NCBI GenBank assembly: GCA_009792885.1 | Contig: WMCF01000161.1 | Coordinates: 434,001 to 498,000, forward strand | From: Eremophila alpestris peregrina | Taxonomy: Eukaryota; Chordata; Aves; Passeriformes; Alaudidae | Length of the DNA stretch: 64,000 bases | Direction: 5' to 3' | Shown here: positions 12,927 to 24,000 of the stretch, piece by piece | How the letters are laid out: each line of letters opens with the position of its first letter | Position numbering within the stretch: the first letter of the stretch is position 1 | Translations under genes and position numbers: made by a program | Notes under the pieces: generated by a model | Seen by the model: only the letters and a program-made list of their open reading frames with translations | Database searches by the model: none | What the model was told of the DNA's origin: nothing

Positions 12927-15019
12927 TAAGACGGTACTCTGGGTCTTACTTTCATCTAATTCAACAGGCTTATCAAGTTACTTTTATGGTTCTCTAAATA
13001 ATAATGATACATTTTACTTACCCATAACTCAGTTTACAGTCCTTATTTCCAAGAAAACAGACTTTGAAGTCAGTGTTGTATGAGGTACATACAACCTTTA
13101 TAGGTGCCCTGTTGGTTTTACTAAAGTAACTACTGTTGGAGCACAAATAACAGGTATCCCAAATTTGCAAGTACAGTTCCCAAAAGCAGTTAAAAAGCCC
13201 TTAGGATCCTTCTAAGATACATAGCTGGCCATAAATATACTTTTTCACTTGTGTGTTTAATTTCATCTCTCCAAGAGAGCTCTTCATCTTCCCGAGAGGG
13301 TCTCTCCCAGCAGTGAGATGCTCCTGCTCCTTCAGGCCTCCAATGAAATCTGACCTCATGCTCCTTTCTCACCACTTACAGCATTATTCACATTCTGCTT
13401 TGTCAGTTCTTTCCAGCAGACATAACCTCAATACAATGAGCTTTCTCCAGCCCTCAGCTTTCAGATCAAAATGCAAGATCTGTATGAAGAAAGTAGAAGG
13501 ATCCTATGATGAACAAGCTGATATCAGCCACAGAATAAGAACCTGAATGCTGCAACTAAAGATTATAATTCAGACCATAATGATACAAGAAAAGATAATT
13601 CTAAATACATGAGAAGTGTCATGAGATATATAAGGTTGGGTGCAGTTTAAGTGTCCAAGGTTTCCAGAGCTAATTCTGACCCCTTTAAGTTTAGCATCCA
13701 GACCTTATGTTAGTTGACAAACCTGCAATTAGCTGGAATCTAGTCCTTGCTTTATCAATCCATCTTTGAAATAGGCATTTGCCTTTTCTACCATCAGGGG
13801 CTCCCTCAATTACCACAACCTGTCCAGCATTTTAGACAATAACTGCAGTGACATTAAGGAGCTCTCTCAGCACCCACAAGAACATCCTATCCCATCCATT
13901 CCTGGAAACTTGTCTACATCCAGTTAGCAGCTTATTATCCAATCCTCTACAGCAGGCAATCACTTTCTCCCCAAACCAGTCTTGCAACCCAACCCTGCCA
14001 GCAAAGTCAGCATCAGACACCTCAGTCTATTCTCTCCCCTTCATCAGTTCAGCTGAGAGCACATGCTTTTCTTACTTTGCCTTTTTCCTTTGCATACCAC
14101 ACCAGTTTAAAATGCAACTGAATTTGCCTGTTTCTTCCACCTGGTTGGCCATCTTCCTGATTTTCCTGCATCCCAGGATCAAAGCTGATTGATCCTTGAA
14201 AAGATTGTCCTTGAAGGTCATCTGTCCTACAGAGCAGCTTCCCATAGAATCCTTGGAAAATCAAAGCTTACACCCCAGCTATCAGAGCTTTACCCAGCTC
14301 TTAGCCTGCTTCACTCCCCTTTGGATCTGAAACTCTACCAATTCATGTCATTGCAACCAGCACAGCCATTGAGTGCCACAGCCCCAGGCAGGTCTTGGTT
14401 ATTGTTAAGAAGCAGCTTCAGCAGATGCCCTCCTTTAGTGAAAAGGACTTTGAGAATATTTGGTTTAATTTCTGGACAGTTTATGACTGATCCAAGAAAA
14501 CTGTTTGTTTGGAAACAAAGGCAAGACTAAACCAAAAATTAAGTTGCTAAGAATTAAATGCTTAATGCTAAAATATAAGTTATATTATTAATTCAGTGCT
14601 AAGTTTTAATGCAGTGGCATGTTTGTGTCCAATGGAGTTGATATGCAAGTGCTGTGGAAAGACTTCCTTGATCAGCAAGAAAGTCATCATCTCAACAACA
14701 AACTTCAAGCTCACAAAGCAATCAAAATTTCAGCAGAGTTTGTGATGAACAATGTTTACAATTCACTGCACTAAACCAACAACCACAATGAAGAACTTAA
14801 GAACAGCCATCTGTAATAAATACGTGGCAGTGCAGTGCCCAACAGCTCCAGGAGAGAGCCCTGCAGAGGGATTTTTGTAGTGTAGAGCACAAATGCATTT
14901 GCATGTTCAAGCAGAACATATTCATTGCCTTCTAGTCCCTTAACTTTGTTGACCTGGTCCAGGCTCTGAATACTCACATGGAAGGCAAACTATTTTCAAA
15001 AAGGGTACAAACCCACCTA
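12927..15019. other. Noncoding DNA, nothing recognised
   Basis: Frames of up to about 114 codons occur at 13848-14192 and 14189-14530. Their translations show no domain, and they overlap antisense frames of similar length, so I treat them as chance. No transposon signature was recognised. Confidence 0.5.
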
Positions 15020-15800
15020 ATCTTTTCCATTCAGTTTGCATTTTTATTCCATGATCATCTTTGCTTTGCATTGTTTCATTACTCCTCTATCCTGCAAGCC
15101 TTGCTGCTTTATCTAAGAGAAAGCTAAAACCCTCCACAATTCCATCTCAGCTCCTCACAGACAGTGTATAAATAGCACTGGTGTGTACTGGTTTGCCCAA
15201 GTACGGGAAGGTCAGAAAAAACATTTTCTTTCAAGATGAAAAAAAGGAGGCAAACCCCAAGAACTTTAATAACAGCCCTGACATGAGAGCAACATAATAC
15301 CAGCCTGAATTACACTTGGTACCAGACTCTCATTGGAAACCCTAGATTGCTTTGTTCCTGTCCCTGACATAATATTCAAGTCCGGGTTTATATTTGCACG
15401 GAATGGGGCTGTTCACTAGAGTCCATGCAAATCAAACACTTGATTTATGCATCATTCCACTGGAGGGTGTAACATTAAATTTAATTTTGTAAGAAAAGCC
15501 TGAAGTGCCTCTACGCCTGGGGTTGACATTGTGAACTAGGGAGAAAGGTGCACAAGAATTCATTACTGTTTCCAATATGCGAAATGCAGCATTTGAATGA
15601 AACATTTGTCTCTTGTCAAAAGGGAGTAATGTCTGTTCTTTGTAAAAAATATTTCTCCCCCCACTTTGATTTTATCGCCAATTCAGCATATTGGAAGCTG
15701 AGGTTACAAGTGTAGCTCAGACTGGCGATGATGGTGGGATGAATTACACAGTGAAATGAAGAGGCAGTGGTTGAGTTGCAATGTAGCTGCATCTACAGAG
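15020..15800. promoter_or_regulatory. Candidate conserved noncoding element with octamer site
   Basis: The block has a perfect octamer ATGCAAAT at 15425-15432, closely followed by TGATTTATGCATCATT, and further TTAATTTT and ATTAAATT words at about 15474-15488. A CGCCAATTCAGCATATTGG segment follows near 15676. There is no repeat signature and no reading frame of note. The clustering of POU/homeodomain words and the absence of decayed repeats suggest a conserved enhancer. This is inference from composition, without alignment. Confidence 0.3.
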
Positions 15801-16839
15801 TTGTTGCTCAGATGTTATGTAGCAGCATTTCATTACAACAATTAAGAAGAGTGCTGGTTTTTATCTGAGTTTATTCACTACTTTCACAGAAAAGTCTTCT
15901 GCTGCCTCAATAGACTGTGTTCACTTACCTACATTTCCTCCTCCTAATTAGTTCTGAAAACACCAGGAGAAAGTTTTCCAAACTTCATGTCAAGGCACAC
16001 TCAAGTTAAATTTCTCAAACATTAATGGGTTTCCACTCTGTCTCTCAGCCTAACTGAAGCAGCTTCAGCAGGAAGCTTCAGATGAGCTCCAGTAATAACA
16101 AGGCTTTCCAGACAAGCAGCTCTTTTTAGCTACAGATCATTAAGAATTGGCTCTTTCTCCCTCCAAACCTTCCCACATTTCAGATCTGGATAAAACAATA
16201 TAGGTTTGAAGAGGCCAAGGTTGAAAGCAGGGCAAGTAAGTTTGGTCAGCACAGCAGTCCTTGCTAGGCTATGGCACTCCCTTGGTGCCACTCCCATCAA
16301 CGAGAGCAACAGTAATCCTTTCTTTCAACTCCATTTTCCTCCTCTAGCAAGCCTCCACAACCCAGCCATGAAAGCAGGAATTATACTGCTACCAGAAAAA
16401 CTGAATTCTAGCACCCAGTGGGCATCATGACTTGCTAAGTGGTTCCAAAAGTGCACACAGTTTTGCCATGTTTTCTCTCCTTGAAACAATTAAAGAAAAG
16501 GCTTTTGAATAATTTCCTTTCTGTGCTGAAACAATGTTTTGCTTCAAAAGTCATTAATATTTAAAGAAGTTAACCAAAATGAAATATTTCAGGGTCGCAG
16601 GCAAAATTGAACATTTACCACAGTTCATTGTGGTTTTAGTCTGTTTCACTAAGGGTATTTGTACCCTGAGGTGAGCCCCAGGGAATTTTCTGATTTTGCA
16701 GCTCATCTAACAAACCCAAGCTCTTACACCACCCACACTGCACTACAGCCATGACACTGCTGCCCATCCTGTCCTGCAAAAATCACACTTTCAAGGTCAC
16801 TCCAGAGCATTCATGTCCCAAGAGGCCAAGCTTCTGCAT
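15801..16839. other. Noncoding DNA, nothing recognised
   Basis: Mixed-composition sequence between two candidate regulatory blocks. A 74-codon frame at 16206-16430 has no recognisable domain. No transposon or RNA gene was seen. Confidence 0.5.
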
Positions 16840-17260
16840 AAATTGTTCAGCTTGCCGAACCTTGATAGACTCTTGATCTGAAATCTCGAAGCTATTTTCT
16901 TTGTTCAGCTAATGAACAGTATCGTGATGAATACACATAAGACAAAATTGATCCACTTAATTCATCATTTGTACATATGTATGGATTTAAGCCCTTTTAA
17001 ATGGATTCTGGGATTAAACACCTATACCCACATTCACGAGCTGTTCAAGAATACCTAAGGGCATTGTGGTAAGTTTCGTACCTTAATTTCTGAAATTAAA
17101 AAGATTGACCCCATGTTTAGCATTTGCAACTTTTTAAAAACAAGCTGCATTTTGCTTGCTTGTTAATTGGTGCCTATGCAGGGCTTTACTGCAGCTGTCA
17201 CCACCAAAGTTCAGTCCTGGGAAATCTACCACATTTGTTTGTTTCTTTGCTTTGTTATAT
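16840..17260. promoter_or_regulatory. Candidate conserved noncoding element
   Basis: An AT-rich block with TTGTTCAGCTAATGAACAG at 16901-16919, whose arms TGTTCA/TGAACA (16902-16907 and 16913-16918) form an imperfect hormone-receptor-like palindrome with a five-base spacer. TTAATTCATCATTTG, GTTAATTGG and GCATTTGCAA words follow. There are no coding frames or repeat marks. Motif density is the only evidence, so the call is tentative. Confidence 0.25.
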
Positions 17261-19634
17261 GTATTAGTGAAGAACTGTTATTCCTACCCCCATACCTCTG
17301 CCTGAGAGCCCCTTTAATTTTATAAATTATAATAATCTGGAGGGAGGGGGTTTGCATTCTCCATTCCAAGGGGGTCCCTGGCTTTTCCCTAGCAGACACC
17401 TGTCTTTAAAACCAAGACAACAAGCCAACCTACTGATCAAGGAAGAGAGAAATGGCAACCCATGGGGTGCAAACTCAGTCTCTAGCTCTGTGTACCTGAT
17501 TGTCTTTACAACAGTCCTCAATGTCATGTGTTCAAGTGGCCTTTCCTGTATCAATGACCTTGCTCAAAACCAGCAGTTTAAGACAACTTTAGGCAAAAGA
17601 AGTCCTTATATCATAGGAAATGGGATTCAAGAAGAAAGGCCACACCAAGTGCCTCAGTTATCTGCCTTATGTTTAGAAGACACCAATTTTTACAAACCAC
17701 TGCTCTCTGGCAAACTGAGAAGTCCAAAATCACCAAACACTGATTATTTTTCCTCCTGCTCAAATGGAAGAATTTAAACTTAACCAAACTCAGCTTTTGG
17801 ACTTGTGTTCTAATTCCTACAGCTCTACAGAAACTGGCTGAAAACCAATGAGCTCAGTCAGGTTTCAGACTGAGATGCATTATACCAGTTGTTTTCTATG
17901 ACAGCAAAAAATTATTTGACAGTACCATATAGGGCCAGGTCAGACATTGAAAGAATTCATTATTTTCAGCATTTGCTGCTGATAAAGTGACATTAACAGA
18001 TCAGAAGTTGTCTTGTCTTCATCACTTCAGTGAACTGTTTCTCCCTGCTAACTTGAACCATTCTGAAAGAATTTTAAAGCCATTTTCCCTTATAACCTTT
18101 AGCATTAATTGTCATGCAAGGCAAAAGCTTGGACACCTGCCCCATGCTCTAAAAATCCAAATAGCTACTGTGTTAACAGCAGCTCCACATCAAACCTCAC
18201 AGTTTGTTTCTCAACCAACACAGGATATTCAAGCATCTGGAGGAGATGCACATGACAGAGAAGCTGAACCCACATCAGATGATTCCAGAGTTACTATTTA
18301 CACATTCCACAAAGGCAGCATGCCCAACTGCTGTCTGAAGCATGCTTAATGGAGGAAAACGTTTTGATTTTAAACAGCATGAGTGAAAAAATCCAACACA
18401 ATTTTGGTCAATTGCTACTGGAGCTACTTTCTCCCATAGTACTATTTGTTCAGTTCCACATAGCAAGTTTCTCCCCTGTGATCCAGGTCTCTGCTTCTGT
18501 TCCCTGCTGAAAATATTACCTGCTATGGTTTGTTCTTTCTGCCAGGTCACTAAGAGTGTAAATGTCTCAGAGCCAAGAATCAACCCCAACAGATCCTGCT
18601 GACAACTCCTTCCCTACTCAGGAAAGAGCAGCTGCTCAGAAACAGCTTCTGAGTCCTAATCTTACCAGTGCTTCAAGCAATACCAAGTGCTGCCCTAACT
18701 TGGCATCATCCTGGTTTCTCCATAGTCTCAACATAATTTAAGCACATGTTTCAAGATTATTATCAAGTAAATCCTCAGTCAATTCCCGGGCAGTTCTTGA
18801 AAAACAAATGAGCAGAGCTTCGAGACCCCCTACACCACCACTTCAGAAGCATCCACCTTGATGTTGCTGTTTGACAACCTTTACACTGCTGGAATGGAAA
18901 GCCAGATCAACATCACATGATGACCATCTGACCTTTACTGCAAATACAGAATAGAGACTTTGCTTGATAAGGTCTGCTTTCTTATCTCCAGTTTTATTTT
19001 CTCTCCAGCAACAGACCGATACTATTCCTGAGATACCTTTCATTCCTTAATGCAGTTATAAAATTATGTGTTTACTAACCTCAAGAGTGCCAGCCACATG
19101 TTTCGCCTTGTACCTTTTTGCTTCCATGCCAAATTTCTATTATCCTTATCTTCTGATTTATAGTAATTACTACCAGCTTTCCACTTTCTTCCATGTGGTG
19201 CCCATGTTTTTCTAACTGCTTTCAAGGTCCTTTTCTGAGCCAGACTACTTTCTCAGTTAGGACAGTGCTCCTCCTCACCTGCACTTCTGGGGAGGAGACA
19301 GTTGACTACCCAGTAAAGGGCCAAAAAACTGTTTAATACTGTAAGGTGCTTTCCTCTCCATGCCTTGCAAGTTTTCCACTTGGCTGTGGAGTTTAGACCC
19401 ATGGGGTTCAGGTACCCCTGCCATTCCTTTACACACCAGTCAGGTTTTATGCTACCCTTAAGTAAGAGCCAAAAGGAGCTGAAAGGAGAAATCACCTCAT
19501 TGTCCCAGTAGGCAACAGCACAAAGAAAAAGTCTCCTGGTTTCCAGCTGAAATCAGTTCACAGTTTATATCCGTGGCTTTGTGCTGACAGTAGCCTCTCT
19601 TGCAGAAATTTACTCTCCTGATAGATTTATAGGA
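17261..19634. other. Noncoding DNA, nothing recognised
   Basis: This stretch includes the longest frame in the window, 141 codons at 17352-17777. Its translation has no recognisable domain, signal peptide or repeat, and no splice context supports it. A frame of this length is expected by chance in six frames over 64 kb. Nothing else was recognised. Confidence 0.55.
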
Positions 19635-19830
19635 AACAATGATATCACCTCTGAATACTGCTAGGCTAAGCAAGCCATGCTCTTTCAGTTCTGGAATGAC
19701 AGTCAGATCAGTCCTTTAATTATTTCCAGGTGCCTCTTTTGCATTTGAATCATTTCTGCTCTATATCTGAGCAGACCTGTGCATCTGCATGAGGTCTCCT
19801 CAATGCCTGTTACAATAGCAGCACCTCACC
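19635..19830 (-). mobile_element. Ancient, highly diverged CR1-type LINE fragment
   Basis: Read as the reverse complement of a CR1 element, the order of blocks fits the old CR1 groups. ATATCACCTCTGAATACTGC and GCTAAGCAAGCC lie near 19640-19677, CCTTTAATTATTTCCAGGTG near 19713-19732, and CATGAGGTCTCCTCAATGCC at 19788-19807, followed by AGCACCTCACCTC. Each block resembles the corresponding piece of inverted CR1 (the ATCACCTCTC, AGGCT.AACAAGCC, CTAATCATTTTC and GATGAGGTCTCACCAGTGC regions) as I recall it. Divergence is high, the ends are uncertain, and the call rests on remembered consensus. Confidence 0.5.
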
Positions 19831-20807
19831 TCTCCACAGATTGACATCTACCTCGGCTAGAGCAATACTTATTTTTCCTACAGCCATCTCACCTTGGTTA
19901 GCCCAGAGCCATCCTATCATTCATTACTCTTTTTATCATTAGCCATCCACAAATCATATTTTCTTACCTTAATATGGATTTATTTGATACACAAGGCATT
20001 GGACACATTTTCTGCCTTTAGAAAGCCGCCTGTGTTTTTTTTTTTTTATTCCAGTCTTCAGTACCTTCCCCTTCTGCTTTGTGATATCCCAGTTCTGTTG
20101 TTAGATCCCACATTTTTCTAGCTTAATCACGGAAAGAGAATGTTCTGGCAATGTCACTGATGAAAATTTGAGTAAGAACCATCAAAGACAATAATACCTA
20201 GATAGGAAAACCCCTTAGCAACCTTCCTCTGTGGATATAACTGCTTCTTTGGCCCTTTTACACTTCTATCAACCCTGATTGTTGCCTGCCTTCAGTAATC
20301 ATTTCCCATGCAGGAAAACTGTTGGACAGCCTACACCTGCTAAATTCTGAGCCTTCCCTGTTAAAACCAGGTGCCAGGTTAGGCTGTCACAATTTGTCTT
20401 CAATAAATAAATCATCAGCTTTGATCCCATTCAGCATTTTCATGCCATCTTCAATTACTTCTAGATCAACAGCTTAGACTGTTGACTGAACATCATAATT
20501 TAAGCTGCTTCCTACAAAGCTGAAAACACAGACACATCTACTGCTGTGCCAACATTCAGTACTAGCACAGAAAAAAAAAACAGGTTACCTAACCATTTTC
20601 TATCAGAACAAACCTACCCAGAGCAGCAGTAATAGTGCCAAACATATACCCCCTTTATTTACAAGACCACAGCAGCAGAAAAAACAGCCACAGCCTGATG
20701 CATGTACACATGAGAACCTCCTGCTCTTTTCTGAAATCAACATGTAATAAGTTTACATGAACAACTTTGCAGTCTACATTCAAGTTCTCCTCATACCACT
20801 AGGGAAA
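19831..20807. other. Noncoding DNA between two CR1 copies
   Basis: AT-rich sequence with a 13-base T run at about 20035-20047. The minus-strand CR1 fossil may extend a little into the left part, but I could not follow it. No gene was seen. Confidence 0.45.
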
Positions 20808-21063
20808 CATAGACTTAGCTGGATTTGTGCCAGGGGAGGTTTAGGTATTAGAAAAAGGTTTTACCCCCAGCAGGGGGCTGGGCACTGGAACAGGCTCCCC
20901 AGGGAAGTGGTCACAGCACCAACCCAACAGAGTTCACAAACATTCAAACAATGCTCTCAGGCACAAGGTGTGACTGCTGGGGATGTCCTGTGCAGGGCCA
21001 GGAGCTGGACTTGATGATCCTTGTGGGTCCTCTCCAACTCAGCACATCCTGTGTTATTCTCTG
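20808..21063 (+). mobile_element. CR1 LINE, 5'-truncated 3' end
   Basis: This is the typical 3' end of the main sauropsid LINE family. It opens with TTGTGCCAGGGGAGGTTTAG at 20825-20844, continues with GGGCACTGGAACAGGCTCCC at 20879-20898, and ends with TTGATGATCCTTGTGGGTCC followed by CTCCAACTCAGCACATCCTG. The last bases GTGTTATTCTCTG resemble the short octamer tail of CR1. One frame still reads HWNRLPREVV at about 20883-20912, the end of the element's coding region. The copy is 5'-truncated, as nearly all CR1 copies are, and has small deletions, for example within the GTTTAGG...ATTAG stretch. Its clear similarity makes it younger than the minus-strand CR1 fossil about 1 kb upstream. Confidence 0.93.
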
Positions 21064-24000
21064 ACACAAACTCTTATATTCGCTGTCTTCATCTTGACTT
21101 TCTCAGCAGCAGAGATGCTGACCAACTGTATCACCAAAGGGTTTGTTCAGTTTTGTATCACTAAGGATTTGCAAAGTACATCCAATTTAAATATCTTTTA
21201 TTTTCATATATTTTAAATTTTGTAATTTCAAGGTGATTGCATAAGCAAAGACTGTCTCGTACCTAAAACTACCTAAGCAGTCAAGATCAAAATTAAGTAC
21301 ACCACAGCATCCTCTGCCTTAGGAGAAACATCTTTCAAGAGCCTATCTCTCACACTGGTTTAAGATAGAGCCTTAAATTTCCATTACTAGGGTTTTCTCC
21401 CTCACCACTCCCCAAGAATTTCAAGAATTCACTGCATTTACACAGGTCAGAAACACATCAGAGCTCATTATATGAATATTGATTTCAGTAAGGAGATCAA
21501 TAGAGATGAGGTAGCAGCATTTTCCAAATGTTTCCAAAAGGTCTATAATGGAGACTTGATCTTCAGTTTTGCGCAGGAATTGTGGATATCCAAATTGCCC
21601 CTCATAAATGCCACGCTCCATTTGGGCACCTCTGCAGCTTTTTAGGGTCTATGCTCGCTTCTTTAAAAAGCCTACCCCAATTCAGGTCTCCTTTTGTGCC
21701 CTGCATGCTGTGAGAAATGCCTATAGAAGTCCCACCAACCCTAATCACTGGTAGAGGAAGACTATTAATACTTGAAACAATCACATTTGTTTTAACCAGG
21801 GTGGTGTGAAAGTGTGTCACTGACATAACTAATCCACTGCATAATTTCCTTCAGAAGACAAGACTAACAGAGCTTCCAATACACTATTATTCTGAGATAG
21901 AAGTTATCCAATACACAACAGTCACATTTTCTTTAGGAGTAGTAGGAAGTGATGAAAGAGAAATACCCTTTCTATACCTTGACTACAGTGTAGAAACAGG
22001 TACTTCACCCTCATTTTGACACCATGTTCATGCCACTTAACCTGGAGCTGAGCAGAAAGGCAGTCAATCTCTGTGCTTCCAATTTCATTAAAAATGCACA
22101 GTTTTACATATTGGAACTTTGAAACACTACAATTCCTTAACAAATAAATGATCACTGAGCAAAAAAGCCAAGAAAAGGATGTGCGCACACATTAAAGCTT
22201 CCATTCCTCACAGCCCTTCACATGCAATACAATCCAGGAGTCATGTCTAAGACTTTAACAAAGACAGTGTCACTGGAAACACAAACTTTTTGCAATGCAG
22301 GGGCTCCTTGCTCTCTGGTCTGAGGAAATGGTAAGGGAGCTAAGGGCACTAAGCATTCTGCTGGATTAAGGCTCTAGGATATACCAAAATACTAAGCTTC
22401 TGTGATGCTGGAATACTCTCAACACGCTCCTCTGAGCACTAACATAGAGGGAGAACAGTTAATACCAAGTTTTTGGGACAACTGAGAGACAACTCAGTCA
22501 TTTTTTTATTAATTTTCTCCCCTGTAGAGCAGCAAGCAGGATGTTCCCAAATATTTTTTCAATATAACAAGAACGTGGTATTTGAGGACCAAATCATGAG
22601 GGGCAGCATTGCTTCTGTGAAGATACAAATGGAGGGCAGAGGTTCAAGAAAAACTTCTCCACCGTTTGTTTAATTTTACCATCTGCTCCAATAAGTACTG
22701 ACAAGATGGGTCCTTGGAAGAGGTTTTCCACATTTTCTTACTCAAACCTATCCAGCATGGTGGATACCCCCTAGGAACATCCTGTGTGTTAAGAGGAAAG
22801 TCTCAATATTCACACTGCATTCAGGATGATGAACTAATTCACAACCTGTTTTCACATCTGCATAAGGACGGTTTAGGCAAACTGTCTAAATCACATTTAG
22901 CTCAACTTTGTGTAGAAGCTGAGTAAGGAAGTGATATGCCTCCTAATACAGTGCTCTGCAGGGCCTGATATTTTTGAACACAAACAACATTTTTTAACGT
23001 GTACAAGTCACTCCTGGTTCAGGAGGACTTGGCAACAGAAAAGATTTGTGCCCAAATCTTGAGACTGCATGACAAGGAAAATTAATTAATCCCAATGGAA
23101 ACCCTGTCACTCACCAGGCTGCATTTTTTCAGAATTCAAGCTGTTTCATCTATATTGTGTATGTGGCTTCATTGACTAGAGCATATCTATAAATGAGACT
23201 ATCAATTTTCCTAACCCCAAATCATCTGAAGCCTTATGTCTGTCCCTCACTGACTTTCTGTGCAAAGGCTGAGCTTCCTCACTACCATAAAATTGCTGGA
23301 AATTAAGGTGCCCTATGCAAAGGGTTTGAACCTTGTCCAGTAATGGAATGCAATGCAATATTAACAATCTCACTGGTCCTTTCCACTGTAAATATACTGG
23401 AACACTGCTGTATAACCAGCCATTTTGTCTACTGAACTCTTACCCTTGAACCAAATTATAATGAAGACAGGCATTATGCCCACAGACCCAGCCTACAAAC
23501 AATAGAAGCATTAAGCTAACACTTAGAGATTTATGACAGACCTATCTGCCTTCTACATGCATTTTATAGGCATTTGCAATAAATTAGCCAGCGAGGCCAG
23601 CTCAGTGGCACAGAAACAGTGTCATGCATGGCCAAGTAGTGGAACTGGGTATAGTGCAGAACTGGTCATAGCTCACTGAAATGATCATGGCTGAAGTTTC
23701 AACCAGCCAGGAGAGGGATAACCACATATCACAGGGCAGCAACATCTGCTGTGTGGCTCACTGACTACATTGATAAAGCCATCAGAGGTGTTTCCTTCCT
23801 TACTAGCCTCTGGAAACAAGGATGAGGAGCAGCAGCACTAAAATCCTGCATCAAGTACAGTGACATTACTCCTCCAAAGATCACTTTGTCTGGGTGAGGT
23901 TAAATAATTCAATGAGAGATTGGAAGTTTTTGTTCTTCCAGTTTTGGTCATCCAAAGGTTGGGACACAAAGCAGTAACAACTCACTATAAGGGAGGATAA

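Noticed and set aside
8622..13080. Two similar 20-mers (8622-8641 and 13061-13080, 18 of 20 identical)
   Set aside because: A few such pairs are expected by chance in 64 kb, and the flanks do not align.
17352..17777. Longest open frame, 141 codons on the plus strand
   Set aside because: No domain, no splice or promoter context, and it overlaps an antisense frame. This length is expected by chance in six frames over 64 kb.
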